Source: Eunapius fragilis (lineage: Eukaryota > Porifera > Demospongiae > Spongillida > Spongillidae). Taken from it: 64,000 bases of DNA. The notes below the pieces were generated by a model. The model did not search any database. It saw only the letters and a program-made list of their open reading frames with translations, and had not been told where the DNA came from. The stretch spans positions 3,056,163-3,120,162 of the forward strand of contig OY811972.1 of the NCBI GenBank assembly GCA_963681505.1, written 5' to 3'. The position numbers and the translations under genes are program-made. Numbering within the stretch: the stretch's first letter is position 1; the number at the start of each line of letters is the position of its first letter. Shown here piece by piece: positions 23,522 through 35,804 of this stretch.

Positions 23522-24062
23522 TTCCTTTTTCCTAGCCAGCCAGCCGGGGTAGATGTACTTTGTGGTATTTAAATTAAATAAAAGCTATTTTACGTGATAA
23601 TGAACACAACGATTTTTAAGTGATTCCCCGTTCTCTGGGGAGGCTGCATGGATGTCATGCCCTTAACATTGGCCACACCAATTTTTGACCCTGTGAGCCG
23701 GACCTGTTTATTGCGAGAGTTGACAAAGCTGGACTTATATGACATGCTAGACCATGATATGACAAAGTGATAACATTAGCACCGTTATTCTAACCATTAA
23801 ATATAGATTGGAAATGAATCAGATCTCAAATCAACACTTTTATAAACAATACCAGAAGATGGTTACATGACATGCATGCTTGATTTTTTCTTTTCCTCCA
23901 CTCCTTACCAGGACAATCTAACTCCATTGTATTGGGCAAGTCATAATGGTTACCATGATGTAGTGCAGACCTTGGTGGGAGCAGGTGCTGATGTAAATAT
24001 AGCAACATCAGACGTAAGTGATATGGTGTTATGTTCTTATACAAGTACATGTACATGTACAC
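23522..24062 (+). repeat. Exon-plus-intron duplication, copy 2
   Basis: Partner of 21351-21880. Both end in the same GTACATGTACATGTACACAT stretch after the exon. Confidence 0.85.
23912..24013 (+). CDS. Ankyrin-repeat exon (102 bp), type B
   Basis: Repeat DNLTPLYWASHNGYHDVVQT followed by LVGAGADVNIATSD. Compared with 21725 it is one codon longer, because the donor GTAAGT lies three bases downstream (TCAGAC/GTAAGT). It remains phase 0. Confidence 0.8.
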
Positions 24063-24792
24063 ATTGACTTCTTATTGCAAGGTAGATGCTTTATTAATAA
24101 ATCTATTGTATACATGTACAGGTCACATTTCTGTACACATTCACATATCTTATGTGCTTGGATATGTATTGAGAGGTGGGGCTGGGGGTGGTATTGGATT
24201 GGACAGGATTGTGCCAGTATGTAATATATTGTATAACTGGTCATCAAGAAGTGCTGGCTGGGGAATTGGTGTGTTATCAACACTTTTCTGATTCCTACTG
24301 CGTGATTTAAGCCCCTACCTATTGACTAGTTCATACATATATGTGTGTGTCAAACTGTCCATATGTGTGTCCTGGCCTGTGTGGGTCCTTGTCTGTGTGT
24401 CTTTCTGAGTGTGTGTCATTGTGTTTGTGTATGAAGAGTGCATGTCTTGTATATTGGTTCTTATCTAACCACAAATGTGGTTGTAAGTTGACATATTTGG
24501 TGGCTTTCCCTACCAAATTATAACCTCCCCCCCCCCCCCCCCCCCCCTTTGCCCAAAAACATTAAAAGGACAAGCTGTGGATTTTACGTCAACTGGTATT
24601 CAATGCAAATAACACTAGAGAATTCTCTTTGGGCTTCTCATAGGTGGTGTGTGTACATGTATGTGTGTGCAACAAATGGGACTCCATTATGCTCTGTATC
24701 CAACATGTACATGTACATGCACACCATGTACACAGACCTTATTTCTTGCAGCATGACAAAGCAATTATGTCACCCTCCATTCCACCATACAG

Positions 24793-24891
24793 AATGGTTG
24801 GAGTCCATTGATGAGAGCAAGTGAGAAGGGACACGTTGAAGTAGTGAAATCACTCATAGAAGCAGGAGCTAATATCAATCACACTAACAAG
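24793..24891 (+). CDS. Ankyrin-repeat exon (99 bp), type A
   Basis: Repeat NGWSPLMRASEKGHVEVVKS followed by LIEAGANINHTNK. Acceptor CCATACAG and donor AAG/GTTGGC, both phase 0. It follows the 23912 exon by 780 bp, and this spacing is the likely ancestral B-A module. Confidence 0.8.
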
Positions 24892-25165
24892 GTTGGCACA
24901 CAAATTTTATTGCACTCTATTAGATCCACACCCTCCATTGCATACTGCTACACGTCTTTGTCATGAAAGTCATAATAAGGGATAATTCCTCTCCTATAAC
25001 GCGTCCTGTAATTCTTAATTGTATATACTGAGAAGAGTAATAACACATTATTTAAATAATACACACACCTGGGGTGTATGTAGCTGCCATATTGTTATCA
25101 GCAACTGAGTATCACTACACCAAGTACTCCAAAAATAGGAATTATTATATCATCCCATTCATCAG

Positions 25166-25237
25166 GATGGAAAAACAGCCCTGCAATACGCTGTGAAGAA
25201 AGAAATAGTCAAAATATTGAAGACATCACCCAGCGAG
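25166..25237 (+). CDS. Terminal half ankyrin-repeat exon (72 bp)
   Basis: Reads DGKTALQYAVKKEIVKILKT followed by SPSE. The DGKTAL...A start and shortened end are typical of the capping last ankyrin repeat. Acceptor TCATCAG and donor GAG/GTGTGT, phase 0. Whatever follows in the protein must be joined in phase 0; the coiled-coil exon at 31430 is compatible but unproven. Confidence 0.7.
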
Positions 25238-25444
25238 GTGTGTTGTATTCAGTATGTGCTGCTTACTGTACATCAAATGATCAGTCATAGGTTGAGATAC
25301 TATATGTACACATTATGTATGTATTGAGGGTATGATGGGGAGTTAGGGCAGGAAAACAAAATAAAAGACCACGTTGTTAGAGCATCACAATACAATTCTT
25401 TTTTCAATGGAGTGTATAGAATAAAATATAATAAGGTATCAGGG

Positions 25445-25720
25445 TTGATGAGAGGGAGTGTCTACTGTCAATGAACAATTTTAAAATATCCTCTTCAGAT
25501 GCTCGCATAATTTAGCAAAATAATATTGTTTTGTTTGTAGTGTTCATAAATACTCACTGTGTGGGAAGACTATGGTTATAACTTCCCATTTAGTGTGATT
25601 CAATGTATTAGTGGGTAAGACTTTCATAACATCACCTGGTTTATTTGCACAACTGTCTCAACTTGAACATCAAATACTGATGAGCGATGAAATCAAAATA
25701 GAACCAGGAATTCCACCTAT
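25445..25720 (+). repeat. Duplicated segment containing an empty insertion site
   Basis: Matches 26100-26267 continued directly by 27675-27790. The junction here (AACTTCCCATTTAGTGTGAT) is uninterrupted, whereas the second copy has about 1.4 kb inserted at this point. Confidence 0.8.
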
Positions 25721-26267
25721 CCCTATAAACGATATTGTTTGGTGCAACTGTGATGTTGCATGGTTTATGAATGTTGTAGTTATTGTTCCTCAGATGGTTT
25801 AGTTCCATGGCTTAGACTCACATACTGTATCCATACTTTATTTTAGTCAATGGAATTGAATTTAGCAGGAATAAGCATCAATTGCTTGATGTACATTACA
25901 GATACAATTATAGGTTAAGTAATGTTACTAAACTTGGTTTGTGTGCACATAAGTATGGCTTTAGAACATTCCTTGTGGTGCTGAGGGCAAGGAAAAGGTC
26001 ACCTTATAAGAGTTCACTGAGTGTATCACTGTAGTATTCGTTTTTCATAGCATAAGAGATAATGAAGTACATGTATCATGGTAGAAGCAAGGGGAGGGTC
26101 ATCACGTAAGTGAATTTTCCCTTTGGTCCTGTCATCAATTTAATTGTTTTTTAAATATGCTCTTCAGATGCTGCTCGCATTATAGCAAAATAATGATCAA
26201 ATCGTATTGTTTTGTTTGTACTATTTATAGATGTCCACTGTGGGAAGAGTATGGTTGTAACTTCCTA

Positions 26268-27674
26268 CATGTTTGTACAGATCCGTCGCATATGACTCGG
26301 TACCGTCTTTGATGATGATTTTGATAGGGTTTCGAAACCATTATATTTCAGGTTATACAACCATTTCTTCCCCAACCTTATACACCTATTGAACCATCCC
26401 TTTTATACATATAGTACCATTATGATAGTATAGAATCGCTTCCTTGACTGTATTGGTGCCAGAAATAGATTTAATGCCAAACTTAAAACACTCGTAAGAA
26501 AATGGTGTCTGAACACATAGTAAGTTTTCGGAATATCTTTGGAGTGATGGTTCAGGTGATGCTTAGTGTCAAACTTATTTCAGGTGGCGAAGCAATTTAT
26601 AAATTTTCATATATGCCACACCTCCTTTTGTATGTGATGCCACGATGATCGAAGAGGGGCTGTAATCAACACGTTTTCTTGCGACAAAGAATTCATAGTA
26701 CGCACATTCAACTATTTCCATGATGAACGCAAGGCTGGAAGGGTAGCTGTTAAAGGCTGAATTGCAGCAATGGTAACAAACACGTTTGAGTGTACTACCT
26801 GTACAGTTCAGAAGGTACTAGATGAACTACGCTTCCCTACTACCAGTACTAATGATCGACCACAATTAAATTTGAATGATGAAGATGGCAATGAATTCAA
26901 TGGCGATATCGATGGAGAGGAAGAATAAATTTTTTACCTTCTTGACCGCCTTTTTTTGCATTACCCTGTACATGACAACAGTGCGAGACTTAATTCATGA
27001 CATATTTATGGCCAAATGGCCACTCAATTATGATATTGGGTGGTGGATTTGGTCGGCTACTTTTGTATAGTGTACAATTGTACAATTGTACTCTGGTTTG
27101 AACTGCATGTTAATCATGGCCGAATTGCAGCAATGGTAACAAACACGTTTGGGTGTGCTACCTGTACAGTTCAGAAGGTACTAGATGAGCTACGCGTCCC
27201 TACTACCAGTACTAATGATCAACCACAATTAAATTTGGATGTAGGAAATGGTGAAGATGGCAATAAAGTCCATGACGATATTGATGGAGACGTAGAATAA
27301 ATTTTTACCTTCTTGACCGCCATTTTGTTTCATTAAATCTTCCAGCCTGAACTTGACAAGCGCAGCCTGTACTTTACAAAGCGCCTTTTGTAAGTATACT
27401 AAACACTACCAAATACGCATTTGTTCATGCTTCAGCACTGTGTGTCTTGATTATTCATGTAAAAAATAAGTCTGTTAACATCACGTAGAATTGGAGCTAT
27501 GGCACGTACATGTATGTGAATTTATAAATTCCTTCACCACCTGCATTATATTAAGCCGCACCTGAACCATGCATTGCTGTAAATCTTACCATGTGTTCAG
27601 ACACCAATTTTGGAGTTTGTCATTTTGGGTCGAAGTTATGATACATTTCACCGCAGTTCATATGCGAGGGATCC
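26268..27674. mobile_element. 1.4-kb insertion with long diverged inverted ends
   Basis: Defined by comparison with the empty site at about 25588. The inverted ends include GGTGTCTGAACACATAGTAAG (26503) against its reverse complement at 27590-27610, and CGTCGCATATGA (26285) against TCATATGCGAGG (27659). Inside is a tandem duplication of a small ORF segment (26760-26960 and 27110-27330). The element type is not recognised. Confidence 0.7.
27040..27300 (+). CDS. Small ORF of the 1.4-kb insertion, 86 aa, unknown
   Basis: The C-terminal half, from AAMVTNTFGCATCTVQKVLD to an acidic tail and stop, also exists in the upstream tandem copy (26768-26929) with several changes but the same frame, both ending in an Asp/Glu-rich tail before GAATAAATTTTT. 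In the upstream copy the codon matching Arg before Ile-Ala-Ala is a stop. The frame kept between copies hints at coding, but the two copies are very close in age, so the evidence is weak. The function is unknown; the TVQKVLDELR part faintly resembles a helix-turn-helix. Confidence 0.3.
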   Translation: MVDLVGYFCIVYNCTIVLWFELHVNHGRIAAMVTNTFGCATCTVQKVLDELRVPTTSTNDQPQLNLDVGNGEDGNKVHDDIDGDVE

Positions 27675-28205
27675 TTAGTGTGATTCAGTATCTATGTGGG
27701 TGAGCCTTTCATAACATCAGTGAGTTTATTTGCAAAGCTGTCCCATCTTGAAATACTGATGAGCAATGAAATCAAAGTATTACATCTGCAATGGCTGATA
27801 AACTTTAAGGCAAACACTAATAACTATACTCAATGTAGAGCTCATGACTTATACTAATGCCACAATCCATTATTGGTTGCATTCATGAGCATAGCCATTT
27901 ATAATGCACCTTTCAATGGTCTCTCACAGTGCAGGCATTGAGATGGGGCATTTGGGTGGGATTGATCTTTGTTCCAGGTGTAGTGACATACTCAGGTGTC
28001 CTTACTGCCCTGCATAGTAATATGATGGATTTGATCAATTAGAATGCTCTCAGAGGTGGGGCTATTGAAGAACTCGATCACATCACGTAGACCTGTCCAA
28101 AGTGGTGTATCAAATATCAAGTGTACATGAGATAGGTCAATATAAGTGGACCCCCCCCCCCCCCCCCCCCCCATATTTGGAAGTTTTGTTCCAGCACACA
28201 TGTAC

Positions 28206-28370
28206 AAGTAATAAAAACTTTCTTTTGAGAAAGTTGGTGGCATATATGATTGGAAGGTAATAGTAGTGTAAAGAGGAAGGAAACAAAGTCAAATAATAAG
28301 GGAAAATGTAATAGTCCTATATTTTAGGACATTGTTGTTTATCTGTGTGCAAAATATAGCAAATGTAGTA
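28206..28370 (+). mobile_element. Palindromic MITE family, single surviving arm
   Basis: Carries AAGTAATAAAAACTTTCT, GAGAAAGTTGGTGGCATATA and GGAAAATGTAATAGTCCTAT, the first arm of the family seen at 58749, but without the second arm. Confidence 0.75.
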
Positions 28371-28710
28371 TACATAAAACTGTTCTGTGCATTATGAACT
28401 TTTATGATCCATTAGAATGCTAACATATTAGGCCCTAGTATGGCTTTTTTTGTCAATAGCACCACGACAGTTTGATGCTAGATGCGTAAGGTTGAAAGGT
28501 TGCCTACATAGAACTTTTAGTAACAAACACAGTTTTGTTGTGATCCGTTCAATGTGTACGCAGAAATGTGATAAACAAATTTTGTTTGGAGGGGGAGTCA
28601 CTAAATAATTATTTAACGAGCCTTAGTGTAAATGTATATGTATTGCCAAATAGTATATGTACATATGCATGCAAATAAATACTGATGTAAGGCTACTGAA
28701 ATACACAATT

Positions 28711-29280
28711 ATGAAGTGAAAGGTAATGTAAAAGCAACTATCATGTTCTAAACTGGAGGCGTGCTATTGTTCTATTGTTCTCCTTTGATACTATCATTGC
28801 TTCATCAGTCTTTCGCCATTGCAATAGCTTTCGCAAATGCCAAATTTCTGTCTTCGATTTTGAAAAGGGCCTTCAATCCGCGCAGCTTCACTGTCAACTG
28901 AACACATGAAGGGAAATGTGTAAGGAGGGTGTCTCCAAACTATTTTGGAAAGGTTAACGTCATTTTGACGTAAAGGGGGAAGGGGAGGGGGAGGGGGGGT
29001 TCAGGTTCTTGATGTTTTCCGATGTACTGACCAAAAAAATGGCGTCCGGACTCTCACAACCTTCAATATCAATGATGTTCTGAGGGGGGGGGGGGGGGGG
29101 GGGGGGGTAATAATGAAACGTCACAATGACGTTGTCTTTATCTTTTCCAAAATATTTTGGAGACGCCCCCTAACTGATACTTGACATATGCAGGCAGCTA
29201 GCTCATGGATTGTCTCTCATGGTTTTCGGCACACGTCTGACCAGGACTTAATCACTCCTGAACGATGTAGCAAGTCAAAA
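28711..29280 (+). repeat. Dispersed duplication, copy carrying a MITE
   Basis: Matches 30295-30580 (AAGCAACTATCATGTTCTAA, CAGGCAGCTAGCTCATGGAT) except that a 248-bp MITE interrupts it at 28923-29170. Confidence 0.85.
28923..29170. mobile_element. MITE with TAA target duplication and central G run
   Basis: The empty site at 30471 reads ATGTAACTGC. Here it reads GTGTAA/GGAGGGTGTCTCC ... GGAGACGCCCCC/TAACTG. The inverted ends share GTCTCCAAA.TATTTTGGAAA, and the middle holds TGACGT-type palindromes and 24 G. A 3-bp TAA (or 2-bp TA) duplication fits PIF/Harbinger or Tc1/mariner MITEs; the 3-bp reading matches the element at 35328. Confidence 0.85.
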
Positions 29281-30029
29281 CAAATCAAATCAAATTGATC
29301 CTTCATGTGTCCTAAAGTCTCAGTGGTGACTGCTGTGCTGCATCATATGTACATGTAATGTACCTGTGGCGACAATGTAAAGTAGGTAAAAGAAATGTTT
29401 TATAATGACTGCAATCATTTCCTATAGCTACTCCCTGTATGAACCCAGGAGTATAATGGTGGTGCTTGAAAAAGCTCCACACGCTGTACTGTACGATGGT
29501 GCTGCGCTGTCTTTCTGGCAGAGAACACTCAGCACGGCGTACGAGTCGCCAATAGGAGATTGCGGGTCTGCGTCTTACTTGAGGTGGACAAAGTGTATCT
29601 CTGTCTTGTACTGTGTCCCATTCAGAGTATGCTTGGAGCCTTCTCCCTTTCGCTGTCCCCAGTGTCCATTGGACTTCCACCTAGTGGACACCTTGCTTGC
29701 TTTATCAAGTTCCCTTCATGTTGGGACATCCACTCCACTACAAGGCCCCATGCTCCTCCTCATCAGGGTACCCTCATTTCCTTGGATGCTGCACTTACAC
29801 ATCAGGACACTGCCTTTCTAGGACCATTCCATCCATGCAGTAGATACCCCCTTCTACACAGTATACCCCTCCTGCTCCACCACTACATGCAACCCCCAGT
29901 TCCACCTCTACATTTACACACCATTTGGGGATCCTAATACACCATCTTCATATCTGGAGAGGGTCTGCTGCAACTAAACATTCTTGCAGCTCAATTGGAC
30001 ACCATTTTATTATCAGAAATTAAAAAACA
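29281..30029. other. No supported gene
   Basis: Two overlapping plus-strand ORFs (29405-29821 and 29560-29937) in a locally C-rich stretch. Neither has a recognisable motif. Confidence 0.4.
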
Positions 30030-30292
30030 AAGTTGAGAAAGTTGGTGGCATATACATGTTAGAATGGAATAAGACAACATTAAAGAAGGAAACAAGGGTC
30101 TAATAAGAAGGGGAAATGTTTGATAGTCCTATATTTCGCCCATTTGTAGGACATTATGCTTGTGTGTGAAATATAGGACTTTTATACATTTCCCCTTCTT
30201 ATTAGACCCTTTTTTCCTTCCTTTTTGCACCAATGTTGCCTTATTCCAATCTTATATGCCACCAACTTTCTCATAGTGTTTTTAATTCTTGT
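30030..30292. mobile_element. Palindromic MITE family, diverged copy
   Basis: Arms contain GAGAAAGTTGGTGGCATATA and its complement TATGCCACCAACTTTCTC. Unlike 21935 and 58749, the arms show mismatches and indels. Confidence 0.85.
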
Positions 30293-30579
30293 GAAGTGAA
30301 AGTTAATGTAAAAGCAACTATCATGTTCTAAACTGGAGGTGTGCTGTTTTCCTTTGCAACTATCATGGCTTCATCAGTCTTTTGCCATTGCAATAGCTTT
30401 TCGCAGAAGTCAAATTTCTGTTTGATTTGAAAAGGGCCTTCAGTGCAGCTTCACCGTGAAGGGAAACATGTAACTGCAACTTGACATATGCAGGCAGCTA
30501 GCTCATGGATTGTCTCTCATGGTTTTCGGCACACGTCTGACCTGAACTGAAATCTCTCCTGAACGAGTCAATTCAAATT

Positions 30580-31429
30580 GATCCTTTATGTATCCTAAAG
30601 TCTTGTCCATTGTGAGAGCATTCACGTCCTTTGGTGGTGACCGCTGTGCTGCATATGTGTCTATAGCTTGTAGGTGACACTTGACTGGTTTGTCAGGAAG
30701 ACCTGGGCTGTTTTATTTTCCTGAACTGAATTGGGTCAATGATCTGAAAATGGGCCCAATAATCATGCCACAGTTCTGATGATGAATCAAACGGACAAAA
30801 ATAGGAATAGATGCGACTGTTGGCTTTATGGTTAAACAGAGTTTGTTGAAGGTTGGTGGAGAGGTCCTGATCCTCCAGCCCAAAGGGCAGAATTCCCCTA
30901 AGTCATCCTTTTTTCATTGTGTTTCAAGCTGTGATCCAGAGTAGTTTGATTAGTGGTGCGGTATCTGGCATTCTGAATCCTCCCAACAGTGCCAAAATCT
31001 GTTGTGTTCTCTTTAGCACACGCAGAGCTATTGTGAATACGATTTGAAAATCACAAAGACCTACAACACTCAGAATGAATTGAACACATGTGTCCCTTAT
31101 CTGGAATGTTCGATAACTATCCTTGTTAGTTAACAATGTCCACATATTACATAACATGCCATAAATATTTACCCCATCATACATTTCGAGCACCTGAAAG
31201 TTTGTTATTAATGCCTCCCTGACGAAGTTATCTTCTCATTGAACATTTGTTTCCAACTCATTACTAGTGACCTTTCATCCTTTTGCATTTTGTACCCTTT
31301 ATGATGGTATGTTGGTGCATGTATTACTTGCCTCCAGATTATATATTATTTGTGTTCTGTGCAATCAAATGAAATTAATATTTAGTAATGTCAAGCATGA
31401 ATTGATAATTAATATCTCCATATCATCAG
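30580..31429. other. No recognisable gene
   Basis: Ordinary AT-rich sequence with one unrecognised minus-strand ORF (30924-31193, 89 aa, hydrophobic). I see no support for it. Confidence 0.4.
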
Positions 31430-31972
31430 GTAATCATGACACTGAGCAAATGCATTCGTGAAACAAGACAGCAACTACGCCACACTAAACAACAACTTCA
31501 AGAGACTAGGAAACAAACAGAACAACAACTTCAAGACACTAGGAAACAGAAGGAACAAACAGAACAACAACTCCAAGACACTAGGAAACAGAAGGAACAA
31601 ACGGATAAACAATTTCATGACACTAAGAAACAGAAGGAACTAACAGAACAACTACTCCAAGACACTAGGAAACAGATGGAAAAAACGGATAAACAACTAC
31701 AAGACACAAGGAAACAGAAGGAACAAACAGAACAACAACTTCAAGACACAAAGAAACAGAAGGAACAAACAGAACAACAACTTCAAGACACTAGGAAACA
31801 GAAGGAGCAAACTGAAAAACAACTTCTTGACACTAAGAAACTTCTCCAAGAGACAGAGCAACAGAAGAAACAAGCTGAACAACAACTCCAAGACATAAGA
31901 CAAAGGGTTGAGTCACATCCAATCTCTCAGACAGAAAACTATATGGCTTACAAATCCTTAAGATCTGATTAG
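31430..31972 (+). CDS. Coiled-coil exon with 14-residue repeats, C-terminal
   Basis: An open frame of about 180 codons after an acceptor ATCATCAG, ending in TAG. About nine copies of a two-heptad unit (QLQDTRKQKEQTEQ and variants; 42 bp) occupy roughly 31499-31905, almost all Gln, Lys, Glu, Thr and Asp with Leu every 14. This would form a long, highly charged coiled coil. The frame is GTA ATC ATG, so it may be entered by splicing (phase 0) rather than by the Met at 31436. Phase and orientation suit the ankyrin gene ending at 25237, but the joint is inferred. The repeat length variation suggests slippage. Confidence 0.55.
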   Translation, partial: VIMTLSKCIRETRQQLRHTKQQLQETRKQTEQQLQDTRKQKEQTEQQLQDTRKQKEQTDKQFHDTKKQKELTEQLLQDTRKQMEKTDKQLQDTRKQKEQTEQQLQDTKKQKEQTEQQLQDTRKQKEQTEKQLLDTKKLLQETEQQKKQAEQQLQDIRQRVESHPISQTENYMAYKSLRSD

Positions 31973-32520
31973 TTAGAGTAGACATCAAAGTTATTAGAAG
32001 TACATGAATCTATATAATTATGTATGTCTTGATGATCAACTTTCTTATTAGACAGTTAGCATATGTAAATTCATCAGGTGCATAATCAGATTTGAATACG
32101 GAGGTATATACAGGCAAACCTCAATATCAGCACCCAAATTTATAATCTCATGCCCTCTTATTATTAGATCAGGAGTAAATTCAATTCATAACCAACATTT
32201 AGCAGTGTTGGTAGTCCCACAGCATCATCTATACCAGCTCTCCCCTCTACTTAGTGCCAGAACCACACAGGGTGGCTGTAAAGGATGGTAAATGGCGGCC
32301 TTATGTGCAGCCATCCGCAAGAGAGAATCCTGTCGTACTTGGTTTGGTTATTTCTTTTGGTCCCAGCAGCATGCTTCAGTAGCACTATAGCTGCCATAGC
32401 ACTAACCCCATGTATGGATAGTATGTACATCTGTGTATCATATGCCTCAACTCACAGAGGTTGAGGGAGTTGGAGGTGGGGGGGGGGGGGGGGGGGGGGG
32501 GGGGATCCTGACCTTCTCAG

Positions 32521-32676
32521 CCACCTTGTCATGAGACAGCAGTGGACAGGCTCAGGATGCATGGTGACTTGCAACATCACATCACAGACCTGGAGAATGT
32601 ACTGAGGACCACCGTTGACCACAGCAACACCCAGCTGATGGGTATGGCCCAATGTATGGGTGAGTGGAAGCAGATG
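32521..32676 (+). CDS. Possible helical exon (52 codons)
   Basis: An open frame between acceptor CTTCTCAG and donor ATG/GTGAGT, reading DLQHHITDLENVLRTTVDHS in its middle, which suggests an amphipathic helix. A further candidate exon at 32912-33042 (acceptor CACCTCAG, donor CAG/GTAAGA) carries PPASVYYMDGNGISSHKVKV but needs a frame change to join. The set may be a decayed gene downstream of the coiled-coil exon. Confidence 0.3.
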
Positions 32677-33299
32677 GTGAGTGTGGGGGGAGGGAGGAAA
32701 AGGTGGGAGGGTGAGAGGGGTGTGGAGAGGGTTTGTAAGATGGGGTATACATGTTCTCACGTTGAAATGTTTAAGTCAAAGGAGTCCCTTCTTTTTGTGA
32801 GAGCATTTAGGTCATCATTGAGATTAGGGTATTGCCACATCTTGTGTGCTCATCAAACACCATATCACATTGATTATCATCACTTCATCACCATCATCAC
32901 CATCACCTCAGGTGACCACTATCAAGGCCGTATACCACACATGAACAAGTTCAACTTGGACACCACCCGCCAGTGTCTACTACATGGATGGCAATGGCAT
33001 TAGCTCACACAAGGTGAAGGTTCAGACGCCCATAGAGATCAGGTAAGAACCACTGACTTTGACTTTGAGGGGCAAGTGGCTAAACATGAAGCTAGCAGGG
33101 AGATAAGACTCCAAAAGCCTCCTTTCCCAAGCTCCATAAGATACAACCACCAATGGTACACAGACCCCAAGCCAGTTCGTCACATTCAGTAGCGGATCCA
33201 GGGTGGGGGGTGGGGCCCCGTGGCCCCCCCCCCCCCCCCCCCCCCCCCGTTAATTTGCAAGTCACAATGCGAGGATACAGTTAGCAATTTGTTTAAGAG

Positions 33300-35768
33300 A
33301 GCTAAACGATTGATGTGCCACAGGTTCTGTGTATATAGGACTGAGGTGTATGTTTGTGTATTCAGAAGGGACCGGGAATCTGAAAAGTAATATATAGTAA
33401 CTCAACAATGTAAAAACAACTAAGTATTCAAAAATATTATATGTTGTGGTATGTAATTGAATATATGAGACACACTTACCATTTATAATCGTGCATTTGA
33501 CAATGCTGATAATGAATTTTCATTGATGGTCCCCAATTAATCATTAAGGTCTTTCAGATGTTCTGCTCATGTTGCGATAACTAGGCTCCAAGATATATGA
33601 TCTCGTATGCAATTGTTGAAATACCTCTATTATATGATAGTTCACGCTAGCCCTCTTGCACATGTCAACTGCATGTGAGCTCTGATTGTGCACATAAAGT
33701 ACACAACTGTCATCACTATATGTATTAGCAATATATTGAAATCATTTTTACTAAAAGAGGCAACACTAAATAATAATTTTGCACCACTAATCCCTTTTAT
33801 CAACGTTAGGTATTAATGTATTCCTCACTTTTGAATATTAATTAGAAAACTGATTCAATAACGTTCATGCATGCATACATGAAATTTTTTGTTTCCATAA
33901 ACACTTACTGCACACAGTACTCTAGCATTGGCCCTTAACTGATGACCTGGGATTTCCTACAACTTAGCTGTGATGTCAAATATTTGCTTACAGGTTTCAT
34001 ATCGGTAATTCTCAACTGCATGACCCATGCAATCAATTTCCTTGCACATGGGGATCACTAACAACATGTTTCATTTATTATTTGAAGCTGCTGAATATTC
34101 ATAGTGTCATTGTCAGAAGTAAGTAATGGAATATTGTGAGGGCCAGAATGGTGTTTTGCCAGTGTTGCCTGCATATATCCTGAGTCAAATGCAGAAAGGT
34201 ATGAGGATGGCGTGATAGTAATGCAGGTCTTCCTGAATATTCATAACCTCCTGCTAATCTTGTTCCATACAACAGCGGAAATATATTCACACTCATTCAT
34301 GATAGAAAAATGCCATAAGTATAGCAGCCTTCTTCTGAGAATTACCATTTGCAAGAAGTTAATTCTCTACAGCTATTTGCCTATGTTGCAAGGATGTAAT
34401 GCATCTAGGAATTTCGCTGAAGGCATTTTCATGTATTAAGGTTGTGTGCAAGGCCCATTCTTTGTTGAAAGAAGATATTGAAAGCTATAATTCTATAAAG
34501 CCAGTATTATTGTCTCAGCTCCACTGCCAGCGTTAAAATATTGTTCAGGTCAGATTTTATCCTTATTATGAGCATCGGTAGTTGAGGGAATTGAAAACGA
34601 GAGTAATGAACACAAGTTAACACACCTCCTGCCACACCATGACGTAACTATGTGTGTGTATGTGTGTGTCAGCTCATACAGTGATGGATGAAGAGGGGGG
34701 GGGGGGTGTGAGGACGTCTTTTGTTGTAATACAGTGTGAACCGGTCTTCAGATCTGAACTTGTTTCCACTGGGTTCCTGAAGCCGATGGAATCCTAAAAG
34801 GTGCTGTAAAAAAAAACTCACACTTGATTATTACTTCCTGAATGATTGTGAATGCATTTTAGCTGTTGTATGGAACAAGATTAGCATGATATTCTGGAAG
34901 ACCTGGATGACATACCCATGCCATGCTCATACCTTTCTCCATATGACTCTGGATATATGCGATAACACTGACAAAGGGTAGAAAAACAGCATTCTGACCC
35001 TCACACATTCCATTACTTACTTTCCCCCATTTAATGACAATGATGCTACCCATTATATGCATGTGAAACTGAATATCATAGACCCTATTGGACGAAACTG
35101 CAGAATACTGATGCCAGACCTTTTTTTTTTTTTTTTTTTTTTCAATTGTGCATGCAGTATCTAGATTGTGACTGGCATAATTGGCAATTGTGTCAATTTC
35201 TAAGAGTGCTTCTGTTTTTGGCTTCCAGCTGAGGTCAGAAATCTCTTAACTAATGCATTGAGATAAAGGATTGTATGGCTACAATTACTTTTGCACAGAA
35301 ACGCGCTCTCCAAAATCTAGCATGTAAGAGGCCGTTCATAAATTACATCACGCTATTTTTGACCATTATGGACCATTCTGGACCCCACCCCCCCCCCCCC
35401 CCCCCCCCGCCCTCATCACATATTATCCCATACTGATGTCTGCTTAATGTTTACATCATCACAACGGCTGATACCTCCTCCTTCCCCTCAACGCGATGTA
35501 ATTTATGAACGGCCCCTAAATAAAACCATATAATCAAAAGATGGTCTCTAGCATTGTGGATACATCTACCAATTCCAGTGTCCTGCCAAATAATACTTTT
35601 ATACACTTAAATATGTAGAGGCAATGATGCCTGGATAAAGGAAGGACTGCCCCCCCCCCCTCCCCCACCCCACCAATAAGTAGTATACCATTGCAGTTTG
35701 TATAAGATTTTAAATGCCAAGCACCAGAATTGCAACAATTCTGCCCCAGAAACCAATTGTGTGTGTAT

Positions 35769-35804
<36 letters not shown>

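Noticed and set aside
29405..29937. Two overlapping ORFs of 138 and 125 aa
   Set aside because: No domain, no splice support, and only local C-richness keeps the frames open.
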